Of a DNA stretch of 64,000 nucleotides, positions 38,930 through 49,449 are shown piece by piece; the stretch's first letter is position 1; each line of letters opens with the position of its first letter. A program made the position numbers and the translations under genes. Source of the DNA: Photobacterium aquimaris (GTDB lineage Bacteria; Pseudomonadota; Gammaproteobacteria; Enterobacterales; Vibrionaceae); NCBI RefSeq assembly GCF_002954455.1, contig NZ_MSCC01000001.1:757205-821204 (forward strand), read 5' to 3'. The notes beneath the pieces are model-generated. The model searched no databases, was not told the DNA's origin, and worked only from the letters and a program-made list of their open reading frames with translations.

Positions 38930-40210
38930 ATGGAAAGTTTAACCCTAGACCCGATTGCCAAAGTTAACGGTGAAGTGAACCTTCCGGGTTCTAAAAGTGT
39001 GTCAAATCGTGCTTTATTATTAGCTGCATTAGCAAAAGGAACGACACGCCTAACTAACTTATTAGATAGCGATGATATTCGCCATATGCTGAATGGATTA
39101 AAGCAACTTGGGGTTAATTATCGTTTATCAGCTGATAAAACAGAATGTGAAGTCGATGGTTTAGGTCAGGCCTTTAGCGCAATAAAGCCGCTTGAATTGT
39201 ATTTAGGTAATGCGGGCACGGCAATGCGTCCGTTAGCCGCTGCGCTATGCTTAGGCTCTGGTGAATATATACTAACGGGTGAGCCACGCATGAAAGAGCG
39301 CCCAATCGGCCACCTTGTTGATGCGCTGCGTAGTGCTGGTGCAGAGATTACCTATCTTGAAAATGAAAATTACCCACCATTGAAAATTATTGGCACCGGT
39401 TTGCAAGGCGGTGAGGTTGAAATTGATGGTTCTATATCAAGTCAATTTTTAACCGCTTTCTTGATGGCTGCACCTTTAGCACAAGCTGATACTGTGATTA
39501 GCATAAAAGGTGATTTGGTATCAAAGCCTTATATTGATATTACTTTACATATTATGTCTCAGTTTGGTGTTGAAGTTGACAATCGTAATTATCAACAGTT
39601 CGTTGTTCGAGGTAATCAAACTTATATTTCTCCTGGTGACTTATTGGTTGAAGGCGATGCTTCTTCTGCGTCGTATTTCTTAGCTGCTGCTGCGATTAAA
39701 GGTGGTGCAGTGAAAGTCACCGGTATTGGTAAGAAGAGTATTCAAGGTGATATTCAATTTGCAGATGCGTTGGCAGCAATGGGGGCTGATATCGAGTGGG
39801 GTGATGATTATGTTATCGCACGTTGTGGTGAATTAACGGCTGTTGATATGGATTTTAATCACATTCCTGATGCTGCAATGACAATTGCAACGACGGCATT
39901 ATTTGCCAAAGGTACCACGTCAATTCGCAATGTTTACAACTGGCGCGTAAAAGAAACTGATCGTTTAGCTGCTATGGCGACTGAATTACGTAAAGTTGGC
40001 GCAACAGTTGAAGAGGGGCGTGATTATATTACCATTACACCGCCAATAACATTGAACCATGCACAAATTGATACTTATGATGATCATCGTATGGCAATGT
40101 GCTTTTCGCTGGTGGCATTAAGCGATACTCCAGTGACGATTAATGATCCGAAGTGTACTTCAAAAACATTTCCTGATTATTTCACCAAGCTTCAGGGCTT
40201 AAGTGTCTAA
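38930..40210 (+). CDS. aroA: EPSP synthase (3-phosphoshikimate 1-carboxyvinyltransferase)
   Basis: Sixth shikimate-pathway enzyme, 426 residues. N-terminal [17 protein letters not shown], the [11 protein letters not shown] motif (with the glyphosate-contact Gly), [18 protein letters not shown] and the end [11 protein letters not shown] are typical of class I enzymes. It has its own promoter region instead of following serC. Terminator directly after. Supplies chorismate for aromatic amino acids, which links it loosely to tyrP and tyrR here. Confidence 0.97.
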   Translation: MESLTLDPIAKVNGEVNLPGSKSVSNRALLLAALAKGTTRLTNLLDSDDIRHMLNGLKQLGVNYRLSADKTECEVDGLGQAFSAIKPLELYLGNAGTAMRPLAAALCLGSGEYILTGEPRMKERPIGHLVDALRSAGAEITYLENENYPPLKIIGTGLQGGEVEIDGSISSQFLTAFLMAAPLAQADTVISIKGDLVSKPYIDITLHIMSQFGVEVDNRNYQQFVVRGNQTYISPGDLLVEGDASSASYFLAAAAIKGGAVKVTGIGKKSIQGDIQFADALAAMGADIEWGDDYVIARCGELTAVDMDFNHIPDAAMTIATTALFAKGTTSIRNVYNWRVKETDRLAAMATELRKVGATVEEGRDYITITPPITLNHAQIDTYDDHRMAMCFSLVALSDTPVTINDPKCTSKTFPDYFTKLQGLSV

Positions 40211-40254
40211 TTTTTATTGTTCGATTGTTGATATTTAAGTTTACAGTAGTACTT

Positions 40255-40281
40255 GCCTGATGTGATTGCATCAGGCTTTTT
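40255..40281 (+). terminator. Terminator of aroA
   Basis: Stem GCCTGATG/CATCAGGC, 6-base loop, T5. Confidence 0.85.
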
Positions 40282-40343
40282 AATTGGTGTAAAAAGGTAA
40301 TATAGAAAAGGTAATAACTATATAAATTTAAGATTTTTTTCCG

Positions 40344-40349
40344 TATAAT
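40344..40349 (+). promoter_or_regulatory. -10 element of cmk
   Basis: Perfect TATAAT 75 bases upstream of cmk; no convincing -35 is visible. Confidence 0.45.
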
Positions 40350-40423
40350 GTGCCACCGTTTGATGGCTAACCTTAATTTGGGTTAAGTTGCTGCTATTAC
40401 GGATACATATTCGGAGAAAACTT

Positions 40424-41101
40424 ATGTCTACTCATGCTCCAGTCATTACTGTTGATGGGCCAAGTGGCGCCGGCAAAGGCACACTATGTATGCTATTGGC
40501 AGAAAAACTTGGCTGGAATCTGCTCGATTCTGGTGCGATTTACCGTGTTCTTGCACTTGCAGCACTTCATCATGGTGTAGATACTGAATCAGAAGATGCT
40601 TTAGTGCCACTGGCTGCACACCTTGATGTTCAGTTTGTTGCTGAAGGTGAGTTGGTTCGAGTTATTCTTGAAGGTGAAGATGTTTCAGATACGCTTCGCA
40701 CCGAGAAAGTAGGCAATGCGGCTTCAAAAGTTGCTGCATTACCGCGAGTACGTGAAGCTTTACTTCGTCGACAGCGTGCATTTAGTGAGCAACCTGGCTT
40801 GGTTGCCGATGGCCGTGATATGGGTACGGTGGTATTCACATCAGCAGAAGTGAAAGTTTTCTTAGACGCCAGTGCTGAAGAACGTGCAACTCGTCGTATG
40901 AATCAGTTGCAAAAAAAGGGCTTAGATGTTAGCTTTAGCAGCCTTTTAAGTGAAATCCAGGAGCGAGACTACCGCGATCGCAATCGTGCAGTAGCGCCTT
41001 TACGTCCTGCAGATGACGCTTTAGTGCTTGATTCAACTGAGATGTCGATTGAAGAAGTACTAGAAAAAGTCTTGGCATATGTTGATGCTAAGCTAAAATA
41101 A
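40424..41101 (+). CDS. cmk: Cytidylate kinase
   Basis: Phosphorylates CMP and dCMP, 225 residues. The P-loop is [10 protein letters not shown]. The family segments [24 protein letters not shown] and [13 protein letters not shown] are intact. ATG 40424 with GGAG eight bases upstream is chosen over a longer frame that adds 12 residues. cmk-rpsA-ihfB is the standard order. Confidence 0.97.
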   Translation: MSTHAPVITVDGPSGAGKGTLCMLLAEKLGWNLLDSGAIYRVLALAALHHGVDTESEDALVPLAAHLDVQFVAEGELVRVILEGEDVSDTLRTEKVGNAASKVAALPRVREALLRRQRAFSEQPGLVADGRDMGTVVFTSAEVKVFLDASAEERATRRMNQLQKKGLDVSFSSLLSEIQERDYRDRNRAVAPLRPADDALVLDSTEMSIEEVLEKVLAYVDAKLK

Positions 41102-41224
41102 AGAATCCATATTTAGCTGCGTAAGTGGCTAAATAACGTCGGTGTCATGGATGATAACTGACTTTATTATCAACCCCATGCGGTAGGATACCCATGGTTG
41201 TTTATCATATTGAAGATTAATTAA
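41102..41224 (+). promoter_or_regulatory. rpsA leader
   Basis: The 123-base gap between cmk and rpsA has no strong Shine-Dalgarno site next to the ATG, as in E. coli where a structured leader replaces it and S1 represses its own translation. It contains complementary GATAA and TTATC segments (about 41152-41172). The autoregulation is inferred by analogy. Confidence 0.45.
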
Positions 41225-42895
41225 ATGACTGAATCTTTTGCTCAACTCTTTGAAGAGTCGCTAAACCAAGTTGAAACTCGCCCAGGTGCAATCGTTAAAG
41301 GTACTGTAATCGCTATCGAAAACGGTTACGTACTAGTTGACGCTGGTCTAAAATCTGAGTCATCTATCCCTGCTGAAGAATTCAAGAACGCTGCTGGCGA
41401 ACTAGAAATCGAAGTTGGCGCTCAGGTTGACGTTGCTCTTGACGCGATCGAAGATGGTTTTGGTGAAACTAAACTTTCTCGTGAGAAAGCTAAGCGTCAC
41501 GAAGCTTGGATCCAGCTTGAAAAAGCTTATGAAGATGCTGAAACAGTTGTTGGTATCATCAACGGTAAAGTTAAGGGCGGCTTCACAGTTGAACTTAACG
41601 GCATCCGTGCGTTCCTACCAGGTTCACTAGTAGACGTACGTCCAGTTCGTGACACTGCTCACCTAGAAAACAAAGAACTTGAGTTCAAAGTAATCAAGCT
41701 TGACCAGAAGCGTAACAACGTTGTTGTTTCACGTCGCGCAGTTATCGAATCTGAGAACAGCGTAGAGCGTGATGAGCTACTTGCTTCTCTACAAGAAGGC
41801 ATGGAAGTTAAAGGTATCGTTAAGAACCTTACTGACTACGGCGCATTCGTTGATCTTGGCGGTGTTGACGGTCTTCTACACATCACTGACATGGCTTGGA
41901 AGCGTGTTAAGCACCCTTCTGAAATCGTTAATGTTGGCGATGAAATCAACGTTAAAGTTCTTAAGTTCGACCGTGAGCGTACTCGCGTATCACTAGGTCT
42001 TAAGCAACTTGGCGAAGATCCATGGGTTGCAATCGCTAAGCGTTACCCAGAAAGCACTAAGCTTACTGGCCGCGTAACTAACCTAACTGACTACGGCTGC
42101 TTCGTTGAAATCGAAGAAGGCGTTGAAGGTCTAGTACACGTTTCTGAAATGGATTGGACTAACAAAAACATCCACCCATCTAAAGTTGTAAACGTGGGCG
42201 ACGAAGTTGAAGTTATGGTTCTTGATATCGACGAAGAGCGTCGTCGTATCTCTCTAGGTCTTAAGCAGTGTAAAGCGAACCCATGGCAGTCATTTGCAGA
42301 AATGCAAGCTAAGGGCGACAAAGTAACTGGTAAGATCAAGTCAATCACTGATTTCGGTATCTTCATCGGTCTTGAAGGCGGCATCGACGGTCTAGTTCAC
42401 CTATCTGACATTTCTTGGAATGTTTCTGGTGAAGACGCAGTTCGTGACTTCAAGAAAGGCGACGAAATTTCTGCAGTAGTTCTTGCAGTTGACGCAGAGC
42501 GTGAGCGTATCTCTCTAGGCGTTAAGCAAATCGAAGAAGACCCATTCAACAGCTTCGTAGCTGACACTAAGAAAGGTGCTCTAGTAACTGGTAAAGTTAT
42601 TGCTGTTGACGCTAAAGGCGCAACTGTTGAGCTAGCTGAAGGTGTTGAAGGTTACCTACGCGCTTCTGAAGCATCTGTAGACCGTGTTGAAGACGCAACT
42701 CTAATTCTTTCTGTTGGCGACTCTATTGAATCTAAGTTCACTGGCGTTGACCGTAAGAACCGCGTAATCAACCTTTCTGTACGTGCTAAAGACGTTGCTG
42801 AAGAGCAAGAAGCAATGGCTACACTAAACAAAGCAGACGATGCTGCGTTTGGTAACGCTATGGCTGACGCTTTCAAAGCTGCTAAAGGCGAATAA
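41225..42895 (+). CDS. rpsA: 30S ribosomal protein S1
   Basis: Largest ribosomal protein (556 residues), bringing mRNA to the 30S subunit. Six S1 (OB-fold) repeats are visible, for example [47 protein letters not shown] and [15 protein letters not shown]. Codon use is strongly biased to a few codons, typical of a highly expressed gene and unlike its neighbours. Confidence 0.98.
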   Translation: MTESFAQLFEESLNQVETRPGAIVKGTVIAIENGYVLVDAGLKSESSIPAEEFKNAAGELEIEVGAQVDVALDAIEDGFGETKLSREKAKRHEAWIQLEKAYEDAETVVGIINGKVKGGFTVELNGIRAFLPGSLVDVRPVRDTAHLENKELEFKVIKLDQKRNNVVVSRRAVIESENSVERDELLASLQEGMEVKGIVKNLTDYGAFVDLGGVDGLLHITDMAWKRVKHPSEIVNVGDEINVKVLKFDRERTRVSLGLKQLGEDPWVAIAKRYPESTKLTGRVTNLTDYGCFVEIEEGVEGLVHVSEMDWTNKNIHPSKVVNVGDEVEVMVLDIDEERRRISLGLKQCKANPWQSFAEMQAKGDKVTGKIKSITDFGIFIGLEGGIDGLVHLSDISWNVSGEDAVRDFKKGDEISAVVLAVDAERERISLGVKQIEEDPFNSFVADTKKGALVTGKVIAVDAKGATVELAEGVEGYLRASEASVDRVEDATLILSVGDSIESKFTGVDRKNRVINLSVRAKDVAEEQEAMATLNKADDAAFGNAMADAFKAAKGE

Positions 42896-42975
42896 TTGAG
42901 CGTTGAGGGAAATCGCTTTAGCTTTTTCCCTCTAAACGGCTATACTATTGAGAAACTTACTAAAACGGAGTGTTT

Positions 42976-43266
42976 ATGACAAAGTCTGAATTAATTGAAA
43001 GACTATGCAGTCAACAAACACATCTTTCTGCCAAACAGGTAGAAGATGCAATCAAGGATATTCTTGAACATATGGCGAACACACTTGCAGAAGGTGATCG
43101 CATTGAGATCCGTGGCTTTGGTAGCTTCTCTTTGCATTACCGTGCTCCTCGTGTTGGCCGTAATCCAAAGACAGGTGACAAAGTTGAGTTGGACGGCAAG
43201 TACGTTCCTCACTTCAAGCCAGGAAAAGAATTACGTGACCGTGTTAATGCATCAATAGCTGCTTAA
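42976..43266 (+). CDS. ihfB: Integration host factor beta subunit
   Basis: DNA-bending nucleoid protein subunit of 96 residues, forming IHF with IhfA. Typical stretches: [30 protein letters not shown] (DNA-contacting arm) and the end [15 protein letters not shown] 42976 follows GGAG. IHF is usually needed for sigma-54 promoters such as the psp promoter at 52.3 kb. Confidence 0.97.
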   Translation: MTKSELIERLCSQQTHLSAKQVEDAIKDILEHMANTLAEGDRIEIRGFGSFSLHYRAPRVGRNPKTGDKVELDGKYVPHFKPGKELRDRVNASIAA

Positions 43267-43280
43267 CCGCGAATAGAACA

Positions 43281-43313
43281 AAAAACGGCATACTCTCGGT
43301 ATGCCGTTTTTTT
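43281..43313 (+). terminator. Terminator of ihfB
   Basis: AAAAACGGCATAC/GTATGCCGTTTTT stem with TCTCG loop and a long T run. Confidence 0.9.
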
Positions 43314-43390
43314 ATGTCTATAGATCATGGTTTGATCAGTAAAATTACTGCATAATCAGTAATTATAATTTAGGTTTAGTAAGAGGATTC

Positions 43391-43678
43391 ATGATGAAGA
43401 TTTTAGGAATTATTGTTCTAGTAGCTGCCTTTTTAATCACTCTGGCTCTTGGTGCTCAAAATCAAATAATGGTTAACTTTGATTATTTAATCGCTCAGGG
43501 TGAATTCCAACTTTCTACGCTATTAGGCACAGCATTTGGTGCTGGTTTTGTTATTGGCTGGATAATTTGTGGTACTTTATACCTTAAAGCTCGTTTTGCT
43601 AAAAATCGCTTAATGAAGAAAGTAACCAAGCAACAACAAGAACTTGATCAGCTTCGTGCTAAGCCTATTAAGGAATAA
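43391..43678 (+). CDS. lapA: LapA, LPS assembly regulator
   Basis: Inner-membrane protein of 95 residues (YciS/DUF1049) that works with LapB. Two transmembrane segments (about 3-22 and 42-64: LLGTAFGAGFVIGWIICGTLYLK, split by AQNQIMVNFDYL) and a charged coiled tail. ATG 43391 or the next codon, ATG 43394, are equally possible behind AGAGGA. Followed by lapB after six bases, so an operon. Confidence 0.9.
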   Translation: MMKILGIIVLVAAFLITLALGAQNQIMVNFDYLIAQGEFQLSTLLGTAFGAGFVIGWIICGTLYLKARFAKNRLMKKVTKQQQELDQLRAKPIKE

Positions 43679-43684
43679 AAATTA

Positions 43685-44854
43685 ATGCTTGAATTGTTGT
43701 TCCTACTTTTACCTATTGCTGCTGCTTATGGTTGGTATATGGGTAACAGGAGCGCAAGTAACCAAAAGCAAGAAAAGTCTGACCACTTATCTCGCCAATA
43801 TGTAACAGGTCTTAATATGCTGTTATCAGATGAGTCTGATAAAGCAGTAGACCTGTTCATTGAGTTGCTTCAGGTTGACAGTGAAACTATTGATACTCAT
43901 CTTGCTCTCGGTAATTTATTCCGCAGCAGAGGAGAGGTTGATCGCGCCATTCGTATTCACCAAAATTTGATAGCAAGACCTAACTTATCTATTGAACAAC
44001 GCAATTTATCATTACAGCAATTAGCAAAAGATTATATGGCAGCCGGTTTTTTTGATCGTGCTGAGCGTATTTTTGAACAGTTGTTAGATGAGCCTGATTA
44101 TCGAAAATCAGCATTGCAACAGTTATTAGCGATTTACCAACAAACACGTGAGTGGGAAAAAGCCATTGAAATGGCCACCCAATTGGTGAAATTAGGTAAA
44201 ACAAAACTCAAGCATGATATTGCTCATTACTGGTGCGAACTCTCTATGCTGGAGTTGAGCGCACAAAATCAAGATAAAGCGATTCAGTTATTAAAAAAAG
44301 CGCTGTCAGTTGATAAGCATTGTGTTCGCGCTTCGATTGCGATGGCAAAAATTCAAGTTAAACAACAAGAATATAAACAAGCAGCTAAAATTTTAGAGCG
44401 GATCTCAGATCAAGATATTGAATTTGTTGGTGAGGCTTTGCCATTATTATTTGAATGCTATGACGCAATGAATAATCAAAATGCATGGCTAAAATTTTTG
44501 CAACACTGTGTTGACCACAAAGCAGGGGCAAGTGCTGAGTTAATGCTTGCTGATGAAATAGCTAAAAATGAAGGTGCAGTGACAGCGCAATCATTTATGA
44601 CCCGCCAGCTGCAAAAGAACCCAACTATGAAAGGCTTTTATCAGTTGATGGAATATCATCTCGATGAAGCAGAAGAAGGCCGTGCTAAAGAAAGTTTAAC
44701 CAGCTTACGTCATTTAGTGGGTGAACAACTTAAAGTAAAACCACGCTATCGTTGTCGTCAATGTGGTTTTGCTACACATGCTTTATATTGGCAGTGTCCA
44801 TCGTGTAAGAGCTGGGGACAAATAAAACCGATTCGAGGACTTGATGGTGAATAA
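43685..44854 (+). CDS. lapB: LapB (YciM), LPS assembly and LpxC turnover
   Basis: Inner-membrane TPR protein of 389 residues that recruits LpxC to FtsH and so limits lipid A synthesis. N-terminal transmembrane helix (about 2-18), nine or so TPR units (for example LALGNLFRSRGEVDRAIRIH), and a C-terminal rubredoxin-like zinc motif CRQCGF...CPSCKSWG. The end IKPIRGLDG is conserved. Length equals the E. coli protein. Confidence 0.96.
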   Translation: MLELLFLLLPIAAAYGWYMGNRSASNQKQEKSDHLSRQYVTGLNMLLSDESDKAVDLFIELLQVDSETIDTHLALGNLFRSRGEVDRAIRIHQNLIARPNLSIEQRNLSLQQLAKDYMAAGFFDRAERIFEQLLDEPDYRKSALQQLLAIYQQTREWEKAIEMATQLVKLGKTKLKHDIAHYWCELSMLELSAQNQDKAIQLLKKALSVDKHCVRASIAMAKIQVKQQEYKQAAKILERISDQDIEFVGEALPLLFECYDAMNNQNAWLKFLQHCVDHKAGASAELMLADEIAKNEGAVTAQSFMTRQLQKNPTMKGFYQLMEYHLDEAEEGRAKESLTSLRHLVGEQLKVKPRYRCRQCGFATHALYWQCPSCKSWGQIKPIRGLDGE

Positions 44855-44875
44855 GTACCATCGAATATTTTTCTA

Positions 44876-44906
44876 AAACCAGTGCAGTAATGTACTGGTT
44901 TTTTTG
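44876..44906 (+). terminator. Terminator of lapAB
   Basis: AAAACCAGT/ACTGGTTTT stem and T7. Confidence 0.85.
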
Positions 44907-45002
44907 TAGTTGTAGCTACCAAATTGAATCAATTAATGTAGAATCCTGCCGGCGGTTGGGATAACCGTACTGTAGATGTATTTAGACATAATAGGAGCCT
45001 CA

Positions 45003-45713
45003 ATGCTAGACGCTAAAGTAACAGACCCTAAAGTAATCGTTGCCCTTGATTATGATAATCATAATGAGGCACTCGCTTTTGTCGATCGTATTGAGCCGGG
45101 AAGTTGCCGTTTAAAAGTCGGTAAAGAGATGTTCACTTTTTTTGGCCCAGATTTTGTACGTCAGTTGCATGATCGTGGTCATTCTGTATTTTTGGATTTA
45201 AAATTTCATGATATTCCTAACACGTGTTCAAAAGCGGTGAAAGCAGCTGCAGAGCTAGGTGTATGGATGGTAAATGTACATGCCAGTGGTGGTGAGCGTA
45301 TGATGACTGCATCGCGTGAAATTTTAGAACCTTATGGTAAAGATCGTCCACTATTAATTGGTGTAACAGTATTAACCAGTATGGAAGCTAATGATTTAGC
45401 GGGTATTGGTATTTCATGCCAGCCTCAGCAACAAGTATTGAATTTAGCAACATTGACTAAAAATAGTGGCCTTGATGGTGTAGTGTGCTCAGCACAAGAA
45501 GCAAGTTTGTTAAAAGCACAGCTTGGACAACAATTTAAATTGGTAACACCTGGTATTCGCCCTGTCGGCAGTGCAGCGGGTGATCAGCGTCGTGTAATGA
45601 CACCTGTAGAAGCGATGGCTGCGGGATCTGATTATTTAGTTATCGGTCGTCCAATTACTCAAGCAAGTGATCCTGCTGCAGTATTGGCGGCAATTAATAA
45701 AACACTGGCTTAA
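45003..45713 (+). CDS. pyrF: Orotidine 5'-phosphate decarboxylase
   Basis: Last step of UMP synthesis, 236 residues. The catalytic Asp/Lys array is in [11 protein letters not shown]; other signatures are [11 protein letters not shown] and [17 protein letters not shown] 45003 behind AGGAG; nine upstream residues of a longer frame are not homologous. It follows lapB as in E. coli. Confidence 0.96.
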   Translation: MLDAKVTDPKVIVALDYDNHNEALAFVDRIEPGSCRLKVGKEMFTFFGPDFVRQLHDRGHSVFLDLKFHDIPNTCSKAVKAAAELGVWMVNVHASGGERMMTASREILEPYGKDRPLLIGVTVLTSMEANDLAGIGISCQPQQQVLNLATLTKNSGLDGVVCSAQEASLLKAQLGQQFKLVTPGIRPVGSAAGDQRRVMTPVEAMAAGSDYLVIGRPITQASDPAAVLAAINKTLA

Positions 45714-45736
45714 TTTTTAACGATTAAGCAAACGAT

Positions 45737-45778
45737 AACGCCAGCATTTTTACACTAATAAGTAATAATGCTGGCGTT
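45737..45778. terminator. Bidirectional terminator between pyrF and sapF
   Basis: Perfect 12-bp arms AACGCCAGCATT/AATGCTGGCGTT with an 18-base loop and T-rich flanks, between convergent genes. Confidence 0.8.
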
Positions 45779-45788
45779 TATTTTATTA

Positions 45789-46613
45789 TTAATAGCTAAT
45801 TTTCGGCGTGCTATTGAGTATTCGACCACTTTTTTCTCGTGTTGGTGAACTGAAGTGACTATCAAGCAGTTTTTGAGTTAATGAGTGCTTTGGATTTTCA
45901 AACACATTTGCCGTCCGTCCTTTTTCTACTACTTCACCGTCTTGCATCACCATTACTTTGTCACTGAAATGCTTTATTACTCCCATGTGTTGTGACACAT
46001 AGATATAAGATAATCCCATTTCTTCTTGCAGCTCTAATAATAGGTTTATCATCTGAGAGCGCATCGACATATCAAGTCCGTTTAACGCTTCATCTGCAAC
46101 GATAATACATGGCTGAAGAATCAGTGCTCGAGCTAAAGAGACACGTTGCTTTTGGCCTGTTGCCAGCATTTGTGGGTAAAAATAAGCATGTTCAGGTAAT
46201 AAACCTACGCGTTTAAGTGTATCCATGATGCGTTTTTCGCGGGCTTGCGGCGTCATATTGGTGTTACGTTTTAACGGGCCTTCTAGAATACGACCAATTT
46301 GAATCCGTGGATTTAAAGCGGTATTTGGGTCTTGGAAAATCATTCGGATTAGTTTACAGCGCGTTTGATAATCATGGTGATGTAGTTGCTCACCATTGAC
46401 TCGCACAATGCCTTCTGTCGGTGTGATCACGCCAGCTAACATTTTTGCTAAAGTTGATTTTCCAGAACCATTTTCGCCTAGAAGCGCAATTGTTTCACCG
46501 GCTTCAAGGTGAAAAGAGACGGGTTTTACTGCTTCAATCGTACGACGACGAAATAATCCTGAGCGATAATGATAATCTTTTTTTAGGTTTTCAACTTCAA
46601 GTAATGAACTCAT
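45789..46613 (-). CDS. sapF: Sap transporter ATPase SapF
   Basis: Second ABC ATPase of the SapABCDF importer/exporter (peptide-type family), 274 residues. Walker [15 protein letters not shown], signature-like [15 protein letters not shown] (the LSGGQ region is LATGQ as in E. coli LAPGQ) and Walker B IIVADEAL. It starts in ATGA overlap with the sapD stop. The family has been linked to antimicrobial-peptide resistance, potassium uptake and putrescine export. Confidence 0.92.
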   Translation of the reverse strand: MSSLLEVENLKKDYHYRSGLFRRRTIEAVKPVSFHLEAGETIALLGENGSGKSTLAKMLAGVITPTEGIVRVNGEQLHHHDYQTRCKLIRMIFQDPNTALNPRIQIGRILEGPLKRNTNMTPQAREKRIMDTLKRVGLLPEHAYFYPQMLATGQKQRVSLARALILQPCIIVADEALNGLDMSMRSQMINLLLELQEEMGLSYIYVSQHMGVIKHFSDKVMVMQDGEVVEKGRTANVFENPKHSLTQKLLDSHFSSPTREKSGRILNSTPKISY

Positions 46614-47608
46614 TTGTTGTCATCCTTCATATTTAGCGGGAAATGACAGCTAAATTTATGATCTTTTATTTTTTGGCGCTGAGGTACTTCAACACATTTT
46701 CGTTGTGCGTAAGGACAACGTGGTCCTAAACGACAACCAATAGGTAAATGTTGCAGCGGTGGAATTGACCCCGGTAGTGTTTCTAGCTTACATTTATGAC
46801 TGACATCCATCGAAAAATCAGGCATCGCACGCATTAATGCTGCCGTATAAGGGTGATGAGGTAGCTCAAGCAGTTGCTTTGAGGTGCCTGACTCTACCGA
46901 TTGACCGCAATACATTACGGTGATCCTATCTGCCCATTGAGTCACGGTGTTTAAATCGTGGCTAACCAATAAGATAGTGGTGTTACCCAATTGGTTCATG
47001 CGACTGAGTAGTCGAAAAATCTGTGCCTGAGTAATAGGATCAAGATCATTGGTTGGTTCATCAGCAATCAATAATCGAGGGCGGTTAGCTATTGCCATCG
47101 CAATCATTACTTTTTGACACTCACCATCGGTTAATTCGTAAGGATAACTGCGCATGACGCGTTTATGCTCTTTAATGCCGACCTTATGGAGCAAGGCAAT
47201 CGCCTGTTTTTGACGCCAATGAAAACGCTGCAAAATATGGCCATTAAATGATGATGATGGAATTGCTTCTTCTAATTGCTCACCAATGCGCTCAGAGGGA
47301 TCAAGGCAGGTTGATGCCTCTTGGAAAATCATTGCTATTTCACGGCTAACAATTTTACGACGTTGACGTGGTGATAATGCTAATAAATCAACATCCCCTA
47401 AACGCATTCGGTCAGCGTTAACGCGCCAGTTATCTTTACACACGCCAGCAATAGCTTTAGCAACCAAACTCTTACCAGAGCCTGATTCACCCACTAGCCC
47501 TCGAATCTCACTTTCATTTATAGTGAGACTCATACGATCGACAGCTTTTACCATGCCCTGAGGGGTATCGATTTCAATAGTTAAATTACGTATATCAAGT
47601 AATGGCAT
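46610..47608 (-). CDS. sapD: Sap transporter ATPase SapD
   Basis: ABC ATPase of 332 residues with the start [13 protein letters not shown] typical for SapD (ATG 47608; the longer frame overlaps sapC). Walker [15 protein letters not shown], signature region [15 protein letters not shown], Walker [12 protein letters not shown]. The C-terminal oligopeptide-type extension holds [15 protein letters not shown]. Partner of SapF. Confidence 0.93.
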   Translation of the reverse strand: MPLLDIRNLTIEIDTPQGMVKAVDRMSLTINESEIRGLVGESGSGKSLVAKAIAGVCKDNWRVNADRMRLGDVDLLALSPRQRRKIVSREIAMIFQEASTCLDPSERIGEQLEEAIPSSSFNGHILQRFHWRQKQAIALLHKVGIKEHKRVMRSYPYELTDGECQKVMIAMAIANRPRLLIADEPTNDLDPITQAQIFRLLSRMNQLGNTTILLVSHDLNTVTQWADRITVMYCGQSVESGTSKQLLELPHHPYTAALMRAMPDFSMDVSHKCKLETLPGSIPPLQHLPIGCRLGPRCPYAQRKCVEVPQRQKIKDHKFSCHFPLNMKDDNK

Positions 47609-47609
47609 G

Positions 47610-48497
47610 TTAATCAATTCCCGCATTAAGAGCTTGGCGCATACCATCACCAACAAGGTTGATAACTAACACACTAAACATAATCGCGAGCCCGGGCAAG
47701 GTGACTGTCCATGGCGCGAGATAAATAAGATCAATTGAATCACCGAGCATTGCCCCCCATTCTGGTAAGGGTGCTTGTGCGCCTAAACCCAGAAAACCGA
47801 GTGCTGCAATATCCATAATTGCCACAGAGATCACGCGCGTCATTTCAGTGGTAATTGTGGTTAGAATATTAGGCAATATCGAGTTATAGAGCAGATAAAA
47901 GTTATTAGCGCCATCAAGACGTGCTGCAATAATATAGTCTTTAGCGACTTCTTCATGAACAGCTGTGTATATAGCACGAATAAAACGTGGAATTAATGCC
48001 AGCCAAATAGCGAGTAAAATATGTGTTTCTCCTGGTCCCATATATGCAACAACAATTATTGCTAGTAGTAATGAGGGAATAGATAACACCGTGTCTAAAA
48101 TATGGTTAAGGAAGCTCGATTTTAGGCCGCTACTCATGCCGGCCAAAATACCAATTAATAGTCCGATAGCACTTGATGCTAGGGCAACTAATAGAGCATA
48201 GCCAAAGGTTAACTGACTACCGATTAACAGTCGCGATAAAATATCACGGCCAAGATCGTCAGTGCCAAAAAAGAATGATACATGGCCAGAGTTATCCCAT
48301 GATGGCGGCATGAGAAGTTCGCCAACTTGTTCAATCGCTGAATAAGGGGCTAACCAACGCGCATTTATAGCAATTAACAATAGTGCTAATAAGCTCCATA
48401 AACCAAACATGGCTAATGAATTTGCGCGGAAATTTTGCCATGACCGTTCCCATTGCGTCGGAATGGTGGCTTCTTGGTAAACGCTATTTGATGGCAT
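47610..48497 (-). CDS. sapC: Sap transporter permease SapC
   Basis: Inner-membrane permease of 295 residues with an N-terminal OppC-type helix, about six helices in all and the EAA-like loop [20 protein letters not shown]. It overlaps the end of sapB by 14 bases. Confidence 0.92.
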   Translation of the reverse strand: MPSNSVYQEATIPTQWERSWQNFRANSLAMFGLWSLLALLLIAINARWLAPYSAIEQVGELLMPPSWDNSGHVSFFFGTDDLGRDILSRLLIGSQLTFGYALLVALASSAIGLLIGILAGMSSGLKSSFLNHILDTVLSIPSLLLAIIVVAYMGPGETHILLAIWLALIPRFIRAIYTAVHEEVAKDYIIAARLDGANNFYLLYNSILPNILTTITTEMTRVISVAIMDIAALGFLGLGAQAPLPEWGAMLGDSIDLIYLAPWTVTLPGLAIMFSVLVINLVGDGMRQALNAGID

Positions 48498-49446
48498 ACC
48501 ATTCCTTCCTTACCAGTGGATTAACAATTGCACCAACAACATCAGACAAAATATTGGCTAATAAAATAAAGCCGCCGACAGTGATGACACCCGCTTGAAT
48601 GGCGACATAGTTTTGAGCTGCAATTGCGTTGAGTAGCCAGCGACCAATACCCGGCCAGTTGAAAATAGATTCGGTCAACATGGCAAATGTCATCATTGCC
48701 GCAAACTGCATTCCAAGCTTAGGAATGATCGGTGGAATCGCATTTTTCATACCGTGACGGCGGACAATTTCAAAGGTTGAAAGGCCTTTTGTCTGTGCGA
48801 CTTTAATATAGTTTTTGGTCATAACGTCAGCAATTGATGCTCGTGTTAAACGGATAACTTCAGTAGTAGGTGCCATCGCTAATACGATCGTCGGTAGCAC
48901 AAGATGCTTAACTGCATCAAAGAAAGCTTCCATACGATAAGGCTTATCTGACAATAAAATATCAATCAGTGCAAAACCTGTAACGTGGTTAAATTGATAC
49001 AATAAGCTATAGCGCCCAGAAACGGGTAGCCAACCTAAGTTAAGCGAAAATAATAAGATCAGTAACATTGCTAGCCAAAACAAAGGAATAGAGTAGCCAA
49101 GCAATGTAATCGAACTTATTGCCGTATCGATAGGATGTCCACGACGAACACCAGCAATCGTCCCTAAAGGAATACCAATCACTAAAGACAGAATAAAAGC
49201 GAAAAAGCACAGTTCCAATGTCGCTGGAAAAACTTTAAGTATTTCGGTACTCATCGGTATTCCGGTTGCACTAATACCTAAGTTTCCAGTGAGTAAGTTT
49301 TGGAGGTAAATAAGCCAACCTTGCCAAAAAGGTTCGTAAGCCCATTGTAATTGGGTATCAAGCCTTAAAATGCTAAAACTCACAATTGTTAGAATGAGCA
49401 GTGTAATAACAAACAAATTTAAGCGACGTATAGTGTAGATAAACAT
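48484..49446 (-). CDS. sapB: Sap transporter permease SapB
   Basis: Inner-membrane DppB-type permease of 320 residues, about six helices. The cytoplasmic EAA-like loop is in RLTRASIADVMTKNYIKVAQ, followed by RHGMKNAIPPIIPKLG. It begins three bases after sapA, so translation is probably coupled. Confidence 0.92.
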   Translation of the reverse strand: MFIYTIRRLNLFVITLLILTIVSFSILRLDTQLQWAYEPFWQGWLIYLQNLLTGNLGISATGIPMSTEILKVFPATLELCFFAFILSLVIGIPLGTIAGVRRGHPIDTAISSITLLGYSIPLFWLAMLLILLFSLNLGWLPVSGRYSLLYQFNHVTGFALIDILLSDKPYRMEAFFDAVKHLVLPTIVLAMAPTTEVIRLTRASIADVMTKNYIKVAQTKGLSTFEIVRRHGMKNAIPPIIPKLGMQFAAMMTFAMLTESIFNWPGIGRWLLNAIAAQNYVAIQAGVITVGGFILLANILSDVVGAIVNPLVRKEWYAIK

Positions 49447-49449
49447 ACT